Position numbers and translations under genes: made by a program
In this document: piece after piece, positions 43,207-51,201 of the stretch
How the letters are laid out: each line of letters starts with the position of its first letter
Position numbering within the stretch: position 1 is the stretch's first letter
Notes under the pieces: generated by a model
Databases searched by the model: none
Told to the model about the DNA's origin: nothing
The model's input: the letters and a program-made list of their open reading frames with translations, nothing else
NCBI GenBank assembly: GCA_900542295.1
Contig: UQNJ01000005.1
Span: 54,459-118,458 of the forward strand
Direction: 5' to 3'
DNA: 64,000 bases
Source of the DNA: an uncultured Eubacteriales bacterium
GTDB lineage: Bacteria > Bacillota > Clostridia > Peptostreptococcales > Anaerovoracaceae

Positions 43207-43605
43207 CTACCATACATAACAAATTACTTCGCCGCCAACGCCTAATTTTCTGGCTTCTTTATCGCTGATAACTCCGTGTGAAGTGGAAATTATTGCGATG
43301 CCAAGGCCTCCTAAAACTCTTGGAACTTCGCCGGCTTTAGCATATTTTTTAAGACCCGGTTTTGAAATTTTCTTTATTCCGTTGATAACCTTTTCCTTGC
43401 CTGCACCATATTTCATAGTAACCTTAATGATGCCCTGCTTGTTATCATCTATAACTTCGAAATCCGCAATGTAGCCTTCTGTCTTTAAAATTTCGGCTAT
43501 GGATTTTTTCATTCTTGATGCCGGAATTTCAACAGTTTCATGTCCTACAGTATTGGCGTTTCTGATTCTGGTTAGCATATCCGCTATAGGATCTGTCATT
43601 GTCAT
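43207..43605 (-). CDS. rpsH: 30S ribosomal protein S8
   Basis: 132 residues. DPIADMLTRIRNAN at the start and the C-terminal STSHGVISDKEARKLGVGGEVICYVW, both invariant. In E. coli S8 represses the spc operon by binding near rplE; no such site was checked here. Confidence 0.99.
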   Translation of the reverse strand: MTMTDPIADMLTRIRNANTVGHETVEIPASRMKKSIAEILKTEGYIADFEVIDDNKQGIIKVTMKYGAGKEKVINGIKKISKPGLKKYAKAGEVPRVLGGLGIAIISTSHGVISDKEARKLGVGGEVICYVW

Positions 43606-43630
43606 TACAGTATTTCTCCTTTCTTTTATA

Positions 43631-43816
43631 TTACCAGCTTGCTTTTCTTACGCCGGGGATTTCACCCTTATAAGCAAGCTCTCTGAAGCAAATACGGCAG
43701 ATACCGTATTTTCTTAATACAGCATGAGGTCTTCCGCAAAGTCTGCATCTTGTATATGCACGAGTTGAGTATTTAGGTTTTCTCTGCTGTTTTACCTTGA
43801 GAGATGTTTTTGCCAT
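43631..43816 (-). CDS. rpsN: 30S ribosomal protein S14, zinc-binding type
   Basis: 61 residues, the short C+ form with C24, C27, C40 and C43 in CRLCG...CRICF. The long non-zinc paralogue found in some Firmicutes under zinc limitation is not in this window. Confidence 0.99.
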   Translation of the reverse strand: MAKTSLKVKQQRKPKYSTRAYTRCRLCGRPHAVLRKYGICRICFRELAYKGEIPGVRKASW

Positions 43817-43830
43817 GATTCCCTCCTAAT

Positions 43831-44373
43831 CTACTTTTCAAACGGCATTCCAAGAAGTTCAAGCAGTGCCTGTGCTTCTTCGTCAGTCTTTGCCGTAGTT
43901 GTGAATACGATGTTCATACCTTTGATCATATCAACCTGATCATAATTGATTTCAGGGAAGATCAACTGTTCCTTGATACCCATGGAATAGTTTCCTCTGC
44001 CGTCAAAGGAGTTTTTGCTAACGCCCTTGAAGTCTCTTACTCTTGGAAGGGAGATGTTGAAAAGCTTGTCAACAAATACATACATATTTTCTCCTCTCAG
44101 AGTAACCTTAGCTCCTACAGGCATTCCCTGTCTAACCTTAAAGTTAGCTATGGATTTCTTTGCTCTTGTAACTACCGGTCTCTGTCCGCAGATAAGTCCG
44201 ATTTCGTTTACGGCGGATTCTATGACTTTAGCGTTGTCTTTTGCTTCACCAAGTCCCATGTTTATGGTCACTTTTTCCAGCTTTGGAACTTCCATAACAT
44301 TCTTATACTGGAATTTTTCTTTTAATGCGCCGAAAACCTTTTCGTCATACATTGTCTTTAATCTTGCTGTCAA
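43831..44373 (-). CDS. rplE: 50S ribosomal protein L5
   Basis: 180 residues. KVTINMGLGEAKDN, RPVVTRAKKSIANFKVRQGMPVG pattern and the C-terminal MDIVFTTTAKTDEEA-like block (MNIVFTTTAKTDEEA). Binds 5S rRNA and the P-site tRNA. Confidence 0.99.
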   Translation of the reverse strand: MTARLKTMYDEKVFGALKEKFQYKNVMEVPKLEKVTINMGLGEAKDNAKVIESAVNEIGLICGQRPVVTRAKKSIANFKVRQGMPVGAKVTLRGENMYVFVDKLFNISLPRVRDFKGVSKNSFDGRGNYSMGIKEQLIFPEINYDQVDMIKGMNIVFTTTAKTDEEAQALLELLGMPFEK

Positions 44374-44390
44374 AGTTTTCTCCTCCTTTC

Positions 44391-44696
44391 CTAGTCTATT
44401 ACATTGCCGCTCTTCTTAGCGACTCTTACTTTTTTACCGTTTTCTATCTTATAACCGATTTTTGTTCCCTGCTTAGCCTTTGTATCGTAATACATTACGT
44501 TGGAAGCGTCAATAGGTCCTTCCATATGCTTGATTTCAGCAGCTGCCTTCTGCGTTGCCTTTGCATGCTTAGTCTGCATATTAACGCCCTGTACGACTAC
44601 TTTATTTTCTTTTGGCATAGCTTTGAGAACTTCCCCGGTCTTGCCTTTATCTTTACCGGTGATAACTACCACCGTATCGCCTTTCTTTATACGCAT
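44391..44696 (-). CDS. rplX: 50S ribosomal protein L24
   Basis: 101 residues from MRIKKGD; the GTG three codons upstream overlaps the AGGAGG site and is rejected. KOW motif KKGDTVVVITGKDKGKTGEV at the start and the conserved GVNMQTKH. An early assembly protein. Confidence 0.98.
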   Translation of the reverse strand: MRIKKGDTVVVITGKDKGKTGEVLKAMPKENKVVVQGVNMQTKHAKATQKAAAEIKHMEGPIDASNVMYYDTKAKQGTKIGYKIENGKKVRVAKKSGNVID

Positions 44697-44708
44697 CCTG
44701 CTCACCTC

Positions 44709-45083
44709 CTACAGTACTTCCGGTGCCAATGACACGATTTTCATAAAGCCTTTTTCTCTCAGTTCTCTGGCAACCGGTCCGAAGATACGAGTTCCCACAG
44801 GGTTCTTATCTTCCTTATCTTTGATGATTACCGCAGCGTTCTGGTCGAATTTAACATAGCTTCCGTCACTTCTTCTGGCACCATGTTTAGTTCTCACTAC
44901 TACAGCCTTCACAACATCGCCTTTTTTTACAACTCCGCCCGGAGTAGCTTCCTTAACCGCACAAACTATTACATCGCCGATGTTTGCATACTGACGGCTT
45001 GTGCCTCCTAATATACGGATGCACAGGAGCTCTTTTGCTCCGGAATTGTCGGCAACTCTTAATCTGGTTTCTGTCTGAATCAT
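44709..45083 (-). CDS. rplN: 50S ribosomal protein L14
   Basis: 124 residues, MIQTETRLRVADNSGAKE at the start, then GDVIVCAVKEATPGG and the C-terminal GTRIFGPVARELREKGFMKIVSLAPEVL. Forms part of an intersubunit bridge. Confidence 0.99.
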   Translation of the reverse strand: MIQTETRLRVADNSGAKELLCIRILGGTSRQYANIGDVIVCAVKEATPGGVVKKGDVVKAVVVRTKHGARRSDGSYVKFDQNAAVIIKDKEDKNPVGTRIFGPVARELREKGFMKIVSLAPEVL

Positions 45084-45098
45084 GATCTGGTGCCTCCT

Positions 45099-45359
45099 TT
45101 ATTTAACCTTTTCAACAATGTTTACAAGTCTCCATCTCTTATCCTTTGAGAGAGGTCTTGTTTCCATAATTCTTACTTTATCGCCTATCTGGCATTCGTT
45201 GTTCTCATCGTGAACTTTAACCTTCTTGGTTCTCTTTACAGCCTTTCCGTAAAGGGAATGTCTTACGAAGTCTTCGATGGCAACAACTACAGTCTTATCC
45301 ATTTTGTCGCTTACAACGACACCGACTTTAGTCTTTCTTCTGTTTCTTTCAACTGTCAT
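45099..45359 (-). CDS. rpsQ: 30S ribosomal protein S17
   Basis: 86 residues, OB fold: RRKTKVGVVVSDKMDKTVVV, VHDENNECQIGDKVRIMETRPLSKDKRWRL pattern with GDKVRIMETRPLSK. Located between rpmC and rplN. Confidence 0.99.
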   Translation of the reverse strand: MTVERNRRKTKVGVVVSDKMDKTVVVAIEDFVRHSLYGKAVKRTKKVKVHDENNECQIGDKVRIMETRPLSKDKRWRLVNIVEKVK

Positions 45360-45378
45360 ATTACATCCTCCTTCCTAA

Positions 45379-45582
45379 TTAGCCCTGAACCTTTGCAAGT
45401 TCTTTTTCTCTGATGATAGTTTTAACTCTTGCTATATCCTTCTTGAGTTCTCTCATCTTAACCGGGTTTTCAAGCTGTCCGGTTGCGTGCTGGAATCTCA
45501 GGTTGAACAGTTCTTTTTTCATTTTAGACAGTTCTGTATTTAATTCAACTTCTGTCATGTCTCTCATTTTCTTCAGTTCCAT
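45379..45582 (-). CDS. rpmC: 50S ribosomal protein L29
   Basis: 67 residues, two helices: ELNTELSKMKKELFNLRFQ and ARVKTIIREKE. Located at the exit tunnel near L23. Its ATG shares one base with the rplP stop (TAATG), implying coupling. Confidence 0.99.
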   Translation of the reverse strand: MELKKMRDMTEVELNTELSKMKKELFNLRFQHATGQLENPVKMRELKKDIARVKTIIREKELAKVQG

Positions 45583-46013
45583 TATGCGTCCGCCCCCTTT
45601 GCTGCTTGCTCTTTGATGGCAAACTTACATTTAACCGGAAGTTTGTGGGAGGCAAGTCTCATAGCTTCTCTTGCTTTCTCTTCTGAAACCCCATCTATTT
45701 CAAACATTACTCTTCCAGGCTTAACTACTGCTACCCAATATTCAGGTGAACCTTTACCGGAACCCATACGCACTTCTGCTGGTTTCTTGGTTACTGACTT
45801 ATGTGGGAAAATCTTTATATATACTTTACCGCCTCTTTTTATAGATCTTGTCATAGCTACTCTGGCAGCCTCGATCTGGTTAGAGGTGATCCATCCACAT
45901 TCCTGTGCAACTAATCCGTATGAACCGTAGGTAACGGTGTTACCTTTAGTTGCAACGCCTTTCATTCTTCCTCTGTGAACTCTTCTGCGTTTAACGCGCT
46001 TTGGCATTAACAT
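45582..46013 (-). CDS. rplP: 50S ribosomal protein L16
   Basis: 143 residues from MLMPKRVKRRRVHRG, the standard start. ARVAMTRSIKRGGKVYIKIFP and GKGSPEYWVAVVKPGRVMFE follow. It supports the A-site tRNA. Confidence 0.99.
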   Translation of the reverse strand: MLMPKRVKRRRVHRGRMKGVATKGNTVTYGSYGLVAQECGWITSNQIEAARVAMTRSIKRGGKVYIKIFPHKSVTKKPAEVRMGSGKGSPEYWVAVVKPGRVMFEIDGVSEEKAREAMRLASHKLPVKCKFAIKEQAAKGADA

Positions 46014-46041
46014 GGCTCAAGTTCCTCCTTTCCATAATTGT

Positions 46042-46911
46042 CTAATTTTCAGTTTCTACAGTTTCTGCTGCTTCTACCTGCGGAGCTTCTACTTGAGGCT
46101 CTGCCTTAGGAGTTTTTCTTAATCTCGGATTTACAGCTTTCGGCATTTCGTTTCTTTCTCTTCTGCCGCCCTGACGACCCTGTCTGTCGCCATCTCTGCG
46201 CTGACGTCTTTCACCGTCTCTTCTTGGTTTTCTTTCTCTCTTCTCACGCTTTTCTTCACGAACAGGGCTCTGTAATCCCTTGTCTAAAACTTCGCCGTGA
46301 TTTATCCAAACCTTAACGCCTATCTTTCCGTAAGTTGTATCCGCTTCAGCAAATCCGTAGTCAATGTCAGCTCTTAAAGTGTGAAGAGGAACGTTACCTT
46401 CACTGTACTTTTCGCTTCTTGCGATTTCAGCTCCGCCAAGTCTTCCGGATACTGTTACTTTTATTCCCTTTGCTCCGGCTTTCATGGTTCTGCCTATAGC
46501 CTGTTTCATTGCTCTTCTGAATGCAACTCGTCTTTCTAAAGCCTGTGCAACAGATTCGGCAGTGAGCTGTGCGTCAAGCTCTGCTCTTCTGACTTCTTCT
46601 ATGGAAATTTCAACTTCTTTTCCTGTAAGTTTTACAAGGCCTTTCTTGAGGGCTTCGATTCCGTCTCCTGCTCTTCCGATAACCATACCCGGCTTAGCAG
46701 TGAGAACGATTACTCTCAGCTTTGTTTCGGAGGATCTTTCAATAAGAACCTTAGAAACTCCGGCCACATATAATTTTTTCTTTACATATTCTCTAATCTG
46801 TTTATCTTCTGCTAGAAAATCAGCAAAGTTCTTTTTGTCTCCATACCATTTGGAGTTCCAGTCTTTAATAACGCCCACTCTTAAACCATGTGGACTAACC
46901 TTCTGACCCAT
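46042..46911 (-). CDS. rpsC: 30S ribosomal protein S3 with a long charged C-terminal tail
   Basis: 289 residues; S3 is normally 210-230. The body is ordinary: GQKVSPHGLRVGVIKDWNSKWY start, a KH domain near 40-110 (GMVIGRAGDGIEALKKGL), and TLRADIDYGFAEADTTYGKIGVKVWI pattern. After about residue 212 comes a tail very rich in R, E, D and G (KREKRERKPRRDGERRQR, then GRQGG) followed by a proline/acidic end. The tail is probably disordered and may bind RNA. Confidence 0.98.
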   Translation of the reverse strand: MGQKVSPHGLRVGVIKDWNSKWYGDKKNFADFLAEDKQIREYVKKKLYVAGVSKVLIERSSETKLRVIVLTAKPGMVIGRAGDGIEALKKGLVKLTGKEVEISIEEVRRAELDAQLTAESVAQALERRVAFRRAMKQAIGRTMKAGAKGIKVTVSGRLGGAEIARSEKYSEGNVPLHTLRADIDYGFAEADTTYGKIGVKVWINHGEVLDKGLQSPVREEKREKRERKPRRDGERRQRRDGDRQGRQGGRRERNEMPKAVNPRLRKTPKAEPQVEAPQVEAAETVETEN

Positions 46912-46927
46912 GAATGAACCTCCTATA

Positions 46928-47263
46928 CTATTCTTTCTCTCTTAAAGTTACGCCTACATGACTTGATCTCTTTAGGATGATTGACGCTCTTCCCTGTGCG
47001 CCTGCTCTCCATCTCTTCATTGTAGGTCCCTGATGTGCATAAACTTCTGCAACATACAGATTGTCAGGATTCATATCGTAGTTGTTTTCAGCGTTTGCTG
47101 CTGCTGATTTTACTACTTTTTCTACGATTTCAGAACCTTTTCCCGGGGTGAACTTCAAGATGTTCAATGCCTCGTTTAAGTCCTTACCTCTTACTAAGTC
47201 TGTAACAGGTTTCAGCTTGATAGGAGACATTCTCACATATTTTGCAACTGCTTTTGCTTCCAT
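46928..47263 (-). CDS. rplV: 50S ribosomal protein L22
   Basis: 111 residues. AKYVRMSPIKLKPVTDLVRGK, SAAANAENN and the C-terminal RAQGRASIILKRSSHVGVTL-like hairpin that reaches the exit tunnel. Confidence 0.99.
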   Translation of the reverse strand: MEAKAVAKYVRMSPIKLKPVTDLVRGKDLNEALNILKFTPGKGSEIVEKVVKSAAANAENNYDMNPDNLYVAEVYAHQGPTMKRWRAGAQGRASIILKRSSHVGVTLREKE

Positions 47264-47280
47264 TGTTTTAATCTCCTTTC

Positions 47281-47562
47281 TTATCTCTTAACCTTTGAAG
47301 ACTTATCTGCGGCATGACCTCTATAGTTTCTGGTTGGAGCAAATTCTCCAAGTCTGTGTCCTACCATGTCTTCTGTAATATACACAGGAACGTGCTTTTT
47401 GCCGTCGTGTACTGCGATAGTGTGTCCCACCATCTGCGGGAATATTGTTGATGGTCTTGACCATGTTTTGATTACTTTCTTTTCGTTGGCTGCGTTCATC
47501 TCGTCGATGGCTTTAAGCAGCTTCGCATTGACGAAAGGGCCTTTTTTAAGTGATCTACCCAT
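47281..47562 (-). CDS. rpsS: 30S ribosomal protein S19
   Basis: 93 residues: GRSLKKGPFVNAKLLKAI, TWSRPSTIFPQMVGHTIAVHDG pattern and the tail GHRLGEFAPTRNYRGHA. Forms the head of the 30S subunit with S13. Confidence 0.99.
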   Translation of the reverse strand: MGRSLKKGPFVNAKLLKAIDEMNAANEKKVIKTWSRPSTIFPQMVGHTIAVHDGKKHVPVYITEDMVGHRLGEFAPTRNYRGHAADKSSKVKR

Positions 47563-47580
47563 TAGTTTCGCTCCTTCCTA

Positions 47581-48414
47581 TTATTTTTCATTTCTTCTCT
47601 TTACGATATATTTATTTGAATCTTTATTCTTCTTTCTCGTTTTATATCCAAGAGCAGGTTTACCCCAAGGAGTAACCGGACTCTTACGTCCAACAGGCGC
47701 TCTTCCTTCACCACCGCCGTGTGGATGGTCGTTAGGGTTCATTACAGAACCTCTTACTGTAGGTCTGATGCCCATATGTCTCTTTCTTCCGGCTTTACCT
47801 ATCTGGATGTTCGAGTGATCAAGGTTACCTACTTCTCCGATGGTAGCTCTGCATCTCATGCTTACTTTTCTTACTTCTCCGGAAGGAAGTCTTACCTGAG
47901 CGTAATCTCCTTCTTTAGCCATAAGCTGTGCGCCGTTACCTGCGGATCTTGCCAGCTGACCTCCTTTTCCCGGCTTAAGTTCAACATTGTGAATGATTGT
48001 ACCTACCGGAATGTTTGCGATAGGAAGTGCGTTTCCTACAACGATGTCAGCATCAGGTCCCGATACGATCACCTGTCCTACCTGAAGCTTGTTAGGAGCT
48101 ATGATATATCTCTTTTCGCCGTCTGCATAAGCGATTAAAGCGATGTTTGCACTTCTGTTCGGGTCGTATTCGATTGTTTTAACAGTTCCCGGAACATTGT
48201 CTTTGTTTCTCTTGAAATCTATGATTCTGTATTTTGGTCTTGTGCCGCCGCCCTGATGTCTTACAGTGATTTTACCTCTGTTGTTTCTTCCTGAATGTTT
48301 CTTGAGAGTTACAGTCAGTGACTTTTCAGGGGTGTTTGTCGTAATCTCTTCAAAAGTTGAGACTGTCATTCCTCTAAGACCAGGAGTAGTCGGATTATAT
48401 TTTCTAATTCCCAT
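47581..48414 (-). CDS. rplB: 50S ribosomal protein L2
   Basis: 277 residues. KPTTPGLRGMTV-type start (YNPTTPGLRGMTV), HKRKYRIIDFKR-like region and the invariant C-terminal VMNPNDHPHGGGEGRAPVGR with the essential histidine near the peptidyl-transferase centre. Confidence 0.99.
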   Translation of the reverse strand: MGIRKYNPTTPGLRGMTVSTFEEITTNTPEKSLTVTLKKHSGRNNRGKITVRHQGGGTRPKYRIIDFKRNKDNVPGTVKTIEYDPNRSANIALIAYADGEKRYIIAPNKLQVGQVIVSGPDADIVVGNALPIANIPVGTIIHNVELKPGKGGQLARSAGNGAQLMAKEGDYAQVRLPSGEVRKVSMRCRATIGEVGNLDHSNIQIGKAGRKRHMGIRPTVRGSVMNPNDHPHGGGEGRAPVGRKSPVTPWGKPALGYKTRKKNKDSNKYIVKRRNEK

Positions 48415-48432
48415 TGTTCACATGCCTCCTAA

Positions 48433-48723
48433 TTATAGTCCCTGGAAGAATTCAATCTCTTTACTCTTTTCAGTGAGAGTAATGATTGCTTTCTTGTAGG
48501 ATGAAGTTCTTCCTACATTTCTTCCCATTCTCTTAACTTTACCGTCGTAATTCATGATGTTGACTCTGGCAACTTCTACGCCGAAGATTTCTTCGATTGC
48601 GAGTTTTACCTGTGTCTTGTTTGCATCTGTTGCAACTTTGAATGTGTACTTCTTGTCCTGTGCAACGTCCATACTCTGTTCGGAAATAACCGGTTCCAGA
48701 ATGATATCATATGCTGTTCTCAT
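48433..48723 (-). CDS. rplW: 50S ribosomal protein L23
   Basis: 96 residues: AYDIILEPVISEQSMDV, YTFKVATDANKTQVKLAIEEIFGV pattern and the loop GRTSSYKKAIITL. Docks trigger factor and SRP at the exit tunnel. Start codon shares a base with the rplD stop. Confidence 0.99.
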   Translation of the reverse strand: MRTAYDIILEPVISEQSMDVAQDKKYTFKVATDANKTQVKLAIEEIFGVEVARVNIMNYDGKVKRMGRNVGRTSSYKKAIITLTEKSKEIEFFQGL

Positions 48724-49346
48724 TACAGGTACACCTCCTCGATTTTCTTAACTGCATCCTGAGTCAATATGAAGCTTTCGTGGTTCACTATTTCATAAAC
48801 GTTCATAGTGCTTACCAGCATTGTCTTGACTCCGGGAATGTTGGCTGCGGATCTTATAACATTTTCGTCTTTTTCCGCCATTACGATCAGCGCTTTCTTG
48901 CCTGCCTTAATGTTTGCCAGAACCTTTATCATTTCTTTTGTCTTAGGAGCTTCGAATTTCAGCTCGTCTAAAACGATAATTTCATTTTCTGCCACCTTTG
49001 AAGAGAGAGTCGACTTCATCGCAAGTCTTCTAACCTTCTTAGGAGTTGTATATCTGTAATCTCTCGGCTTTGGAGCGAATACTATACCTCCGCCGATCTG
49101 TGATGGGTCTGTTGAATGTCCCTGTCTGTGACGGCCTGTTCCTTTCTGTCTGAAAGGCTTACGTCCGCCTCCTCTTACTTCGCCTCTGGTCTTTGCGGAC
49201 TGTGTGCCCTGTCTCTGGTTAGCCAGATAGTTCTTAATTACTGCGTGAACTGCGAATTCGTTAGGAGTTACTGCGAAGATTGCATCATTCAATTCAATCT
49301 GTCCAGCCTCAGCTCCTGCCATGTTTAGCATTGTTACTTTTGCCAT
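48723..49346 (-). CDS. rplD: 50S ribosomal protein L4
   Basis: 207 residues. TRGEVRGGGRKPFRQKGTGRHRQG marks the tunnel-lining loop. In E. coli L4 represses its own operon through the S10 leader; whether it does so here through the leader upstream of rpsJ is unknown. Confidence 0.99.
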   Translation of the reverse strand: MAKVTMLNMAGAEAGQIELNDAIFAVTPNEFAVHAVIKNYLANQRQGTQSAKTRGEVRGGGRKPFRQKGTGRHRQGHSTDPSQIGGGIVFAPKPRDYRYTTPKKVRRLAMKSTLSSKVAENEIIVLDELKFEAPKTKEMIKVLANIKAGKKALIVMAEKDENVIRSAANIPGVKTMLVSTMNVYEIVNHESFILTQDAVKKIEEVYL

Positions 49347-49371
49347 TTTTGCTTCCTCCTTCCCTCAGTTC

Positions 49372-50007
49372 CTATTTGCCCTGACCTTTAACTGCATACT
49401 GAACGCGAACCAGTCCGCCTTTGTTTCCCGGTACTGCGCCCTTAACCAGCATAAGGTTTCTATCTTCAATAACTTTTACGAGAACCACATTCTGAACGGT
49501 AACTGTTTCTCTTCCCATTCTTCCCGGACCTGCGTTACCCTTGAATACTCTTGAAGGATAAGTACCTGCTGCCAGTGCTCCTGCAAGTCTCTTGTGTTTT
49601 GAACCGTGGCTCATAGGACCTCTGTGGTGTCCGTGTCTCTTGATGTTTCCCTGAGTTCCTTTACCCTTGGAAACGCCTGTAATGTCAAGCTTTTTGCCTT
49701 CTTCAAATTCCGAAACGGTTATTACCTGTCCTACTTCGTAAGTTTCGCCTTCTTCAATTCTGAATTCAGCTAAATACTTCTTAGTAACGACGCCGGCCTT
49801 GTTGAAATGTCCGGTCAGCGGTTTGTTCACTCTCTGAGGCTTCTGATCTTCATAGCCCACCTGAACTGCATTGTATCCGTCAGTCTCAACTGTCTTTACC
49901 TGAGTTACTACTTCCGGACCTGCTTCGATTACTGTTACAGGAATCACATTTCCTGCTTCATCGAAGATCTGGGTCATTCCCAGCTTCTTTCCTAAGATTG
50001 CTTTCAT
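49372..50007 (-). CDS. rplC: 50S ribosomal protein L3
   Basis: 211 residues from MKAILGKKLGMTQIFDE, preceded by AAAAGGAG. The frame is open 23 codons further into a structured gap and those codons are not counted. The conserved GVSKGKGTQGNIKRHGHHRGPMSHGSK block near the peptidyl-transferase centre is present. It is preceded by the only long gap in this part of the operon. Confidence 0.98.
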   Translation of the reverse strand: MKAILGKKLGMTQIFDEAGNVIPVTVIEAGPEVVTQVKTVETDGYNAVQVGYEDQKPQRVNKPLTGHFNKAGVVTKKYLAEFRIEEGETYEVGQVITVSEFEEGKKLDITGVSKGKGTQGNIKRHGHHRGPMSHGSKHKRLAGALAAGTYPSRVFKGNAGPGRMGRETVTVQNVVLVKVIEDRNLMLVKGAVPGNKGGLVRVQYAVKGQGK

Positions 50008-50220
50008 ATTTTTTCTCCTTTTCTTACATTGGAACGCTCTGGTTTGGAATTCACATCGGCCTCTCGGTACTGACACAGGATGTCCGGTCGGCGTTCCCTC
50101 TCATGCGTTCTTACTAAGGGGAGTTCCCTTACTTTCTTGTCTTTTTCAGAAGTCCTTCTTAATGCTGCTTCCGAAAAAATTCTGCGTAATTCAGTTACGC
50201 TTCGTTTTCGGCTTAGCCGA
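50008..50220 (-). ncRNA. structured RNA element between rpsJ and rplC
   Basis: 213 non-coding bases inside an operon whose other gaps are mostly under 30. In transcript order: TCGGC/GCCGA hairpin just after the rpsJ stop; a larger stem CCGAAAA/TTTTCGG enclosing GCGTAA/TTACGC (50171-50211) with a T6 run in its 3' arm; AGAAG/CTTCT (50148-50159); TAAGGG/CCCTTA (50115-50131); and a domain closed by GGAACGC/GCGTTCC (50031-50097) that holds AGTACCGAGAGGCC. It looks like a regulatory leader for rplC and downstream genes. No known class is recognised. Confidence 0.6.
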
Positions 50221-50532
50221 TTAGAGTTTAATTTCGATATCTACACCTGCAGGCAGGTCTAACTTAGTCAGAGCATCTGTAGTCTTAAGTGTAGCATTTG
50301 TGATGTCGATGAGTCTCTTGTGAGTTCTCTGTTCAAACTGTTCTCTGGAGTCCTTATACTTGTGTACTGCTCTCAGAATTGTTATAACTTCCTTTTCCGT
50401 AGGAAGCGGAATAGGGCCGGAAACTTCTGCGCCTGTCTTCTTAGCTGTCTCTACGATTTTAGCTGCCGACTGATCCAGAAGTGCGTGGTCATAAGCCTTC
50501 AGCTTGATTCTGATTTTCTGTAATTCGCTCAT
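50221..50532 (-). CDS. rpsJ: 30S ribosomal protein S10
   Basis: 103 residues from MSELQKIRIKLKAYDH, with AGGAGG nine bases upstream. GPIPLPTEKEV and the tail LTKLDLPAGVDIEIKL are standard. It is the first gene of the long operon; S10 (NusE) also takes part in antitermination. Confidence 0.99.
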   Translation of the reverse strand: MSELQKIRIKLKAYDHALLDQSAAKIVETAKKTGAEVSGPIPLPTEKEVITILRAVHKYKDSREQFEQRTHKRLIDITNATLKTTDALTKLDLPAGVDIEIKL

Positions 50533-50784
50533 TTTCTTCCTCCTAATTTTTGTACTGTTTTCGCTATGCTTGTACAAGGGGTTCGTAATGCCTTGTTTTC
50601 AACATGTGCGCCGCCTAGCAGTTTCTTGCGATGTGCGCTACACGCCTCCGTGTGTTTTCTATTTTTACTCACACGGCAAAAACCGGCGAATCCCTTCGCC
50701 CTCATCGAGTGAGGACATACTCGGCGGAAATTACCTGATAGCTCAGCAACTTCCCGCTTCTTCGCCATTTTCGCAAGCTATTAC
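50533..50784 (-). promoter_or_regulatory. 5' leader of the ribosomal operon
   Basis: About 250 bases between the likely promoter and rpsJ hold clear hairpins: GGCGAA/TTCGCC (50685-50700), CCTCA/TGAGG (50700-50714) and CCGTGTG/CACACGG (50648-50676). A 79-codon open frame (50529-50768) runs through it and its TGA overlaps the rpsJ ATG, but it lacks a ribosome site and family likeness. Most likely a structured autoregulatory leader. Confidence 0.55.
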
Positions 50785-50813
50785 AGTATATATTATCTGT
50801 CAACTTTATGCAA
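50785..50813 (-). promoter_or_regulatory. candidate promoter of the ribosomal operon
   Basis: TTGCAT, 17 bases, TATACT on the minus strand, in an AT-rich setting. A perfect TTGACA lies inside the spacer but has no good -10 at 16-18 bases. Confidence 0.5.
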
Positions 50814-50939
50814 GATGTTTTTTTTGTATTTTTTGAAGTTTTTTTGAGATGAAAATGTAGATTTTTCAATGCCTATGCGTTTTGCTTCTTTGACACCTTC
50901 CCTCGCGTTTGTTTTTGGGATGTCTCAGGTATCAACATA

Positions 50940-50973
50940 CTAAAAGGAGATGTTTGAACACATCTCCTTTTAG
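50940..50973. terminator. strong hairpin between psuG and the ribosomal promoter
   Basis: Perfect 14-base arms (CTAAAAGGAGATGT / ACATCTCCTTTTAG). It could be a second terminator behind psuG, shielding the ribosomal promoter. Between here and 51156, and from 50814 to 50939, no other gene or site is recognised; the bases are AT-rich. Confidence 0.6.
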
Positions 50974-51156
50974 CAATCATGTTTGTCCGATCTGTAAACC
51001 CGGTTAAAATATTATTGCGGACTTTTGAGGTTTCGGTGTTTCAAAATATAAATAGTGATGTTTTCCTTTCGGTGTGATAAACAATAATAGTCTCGAAAAT
51101 TAAAAGGCGATAACAAATATTATTTACTCACATTATGAATCATCTTATATACAACA

Positions 51157-51184
51157 AAAGCTCCCGGCTTATGCCAGGAGCTTT
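51157..51184 (-). terminator. terminator of the pseudouridine operon
   Basis: Hairpin AAAGCTCC/GGAGCTTT with an inner GGC/GCC, followed on the minus strand by TTTTGTTG, 18 bases after the psuG stop. Confidence 0.85.
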
Positions 51185-51201
51185 AAGTTTTAATTCTGAT
51201 T

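Noticed and set aside
50529..50768. 79-residue basic ORF upstream of rpsJ
   Set aside because: No ribosome site, no recognised family and it runs through leader hairpins; kept only as a note on the leader, not as a gene.
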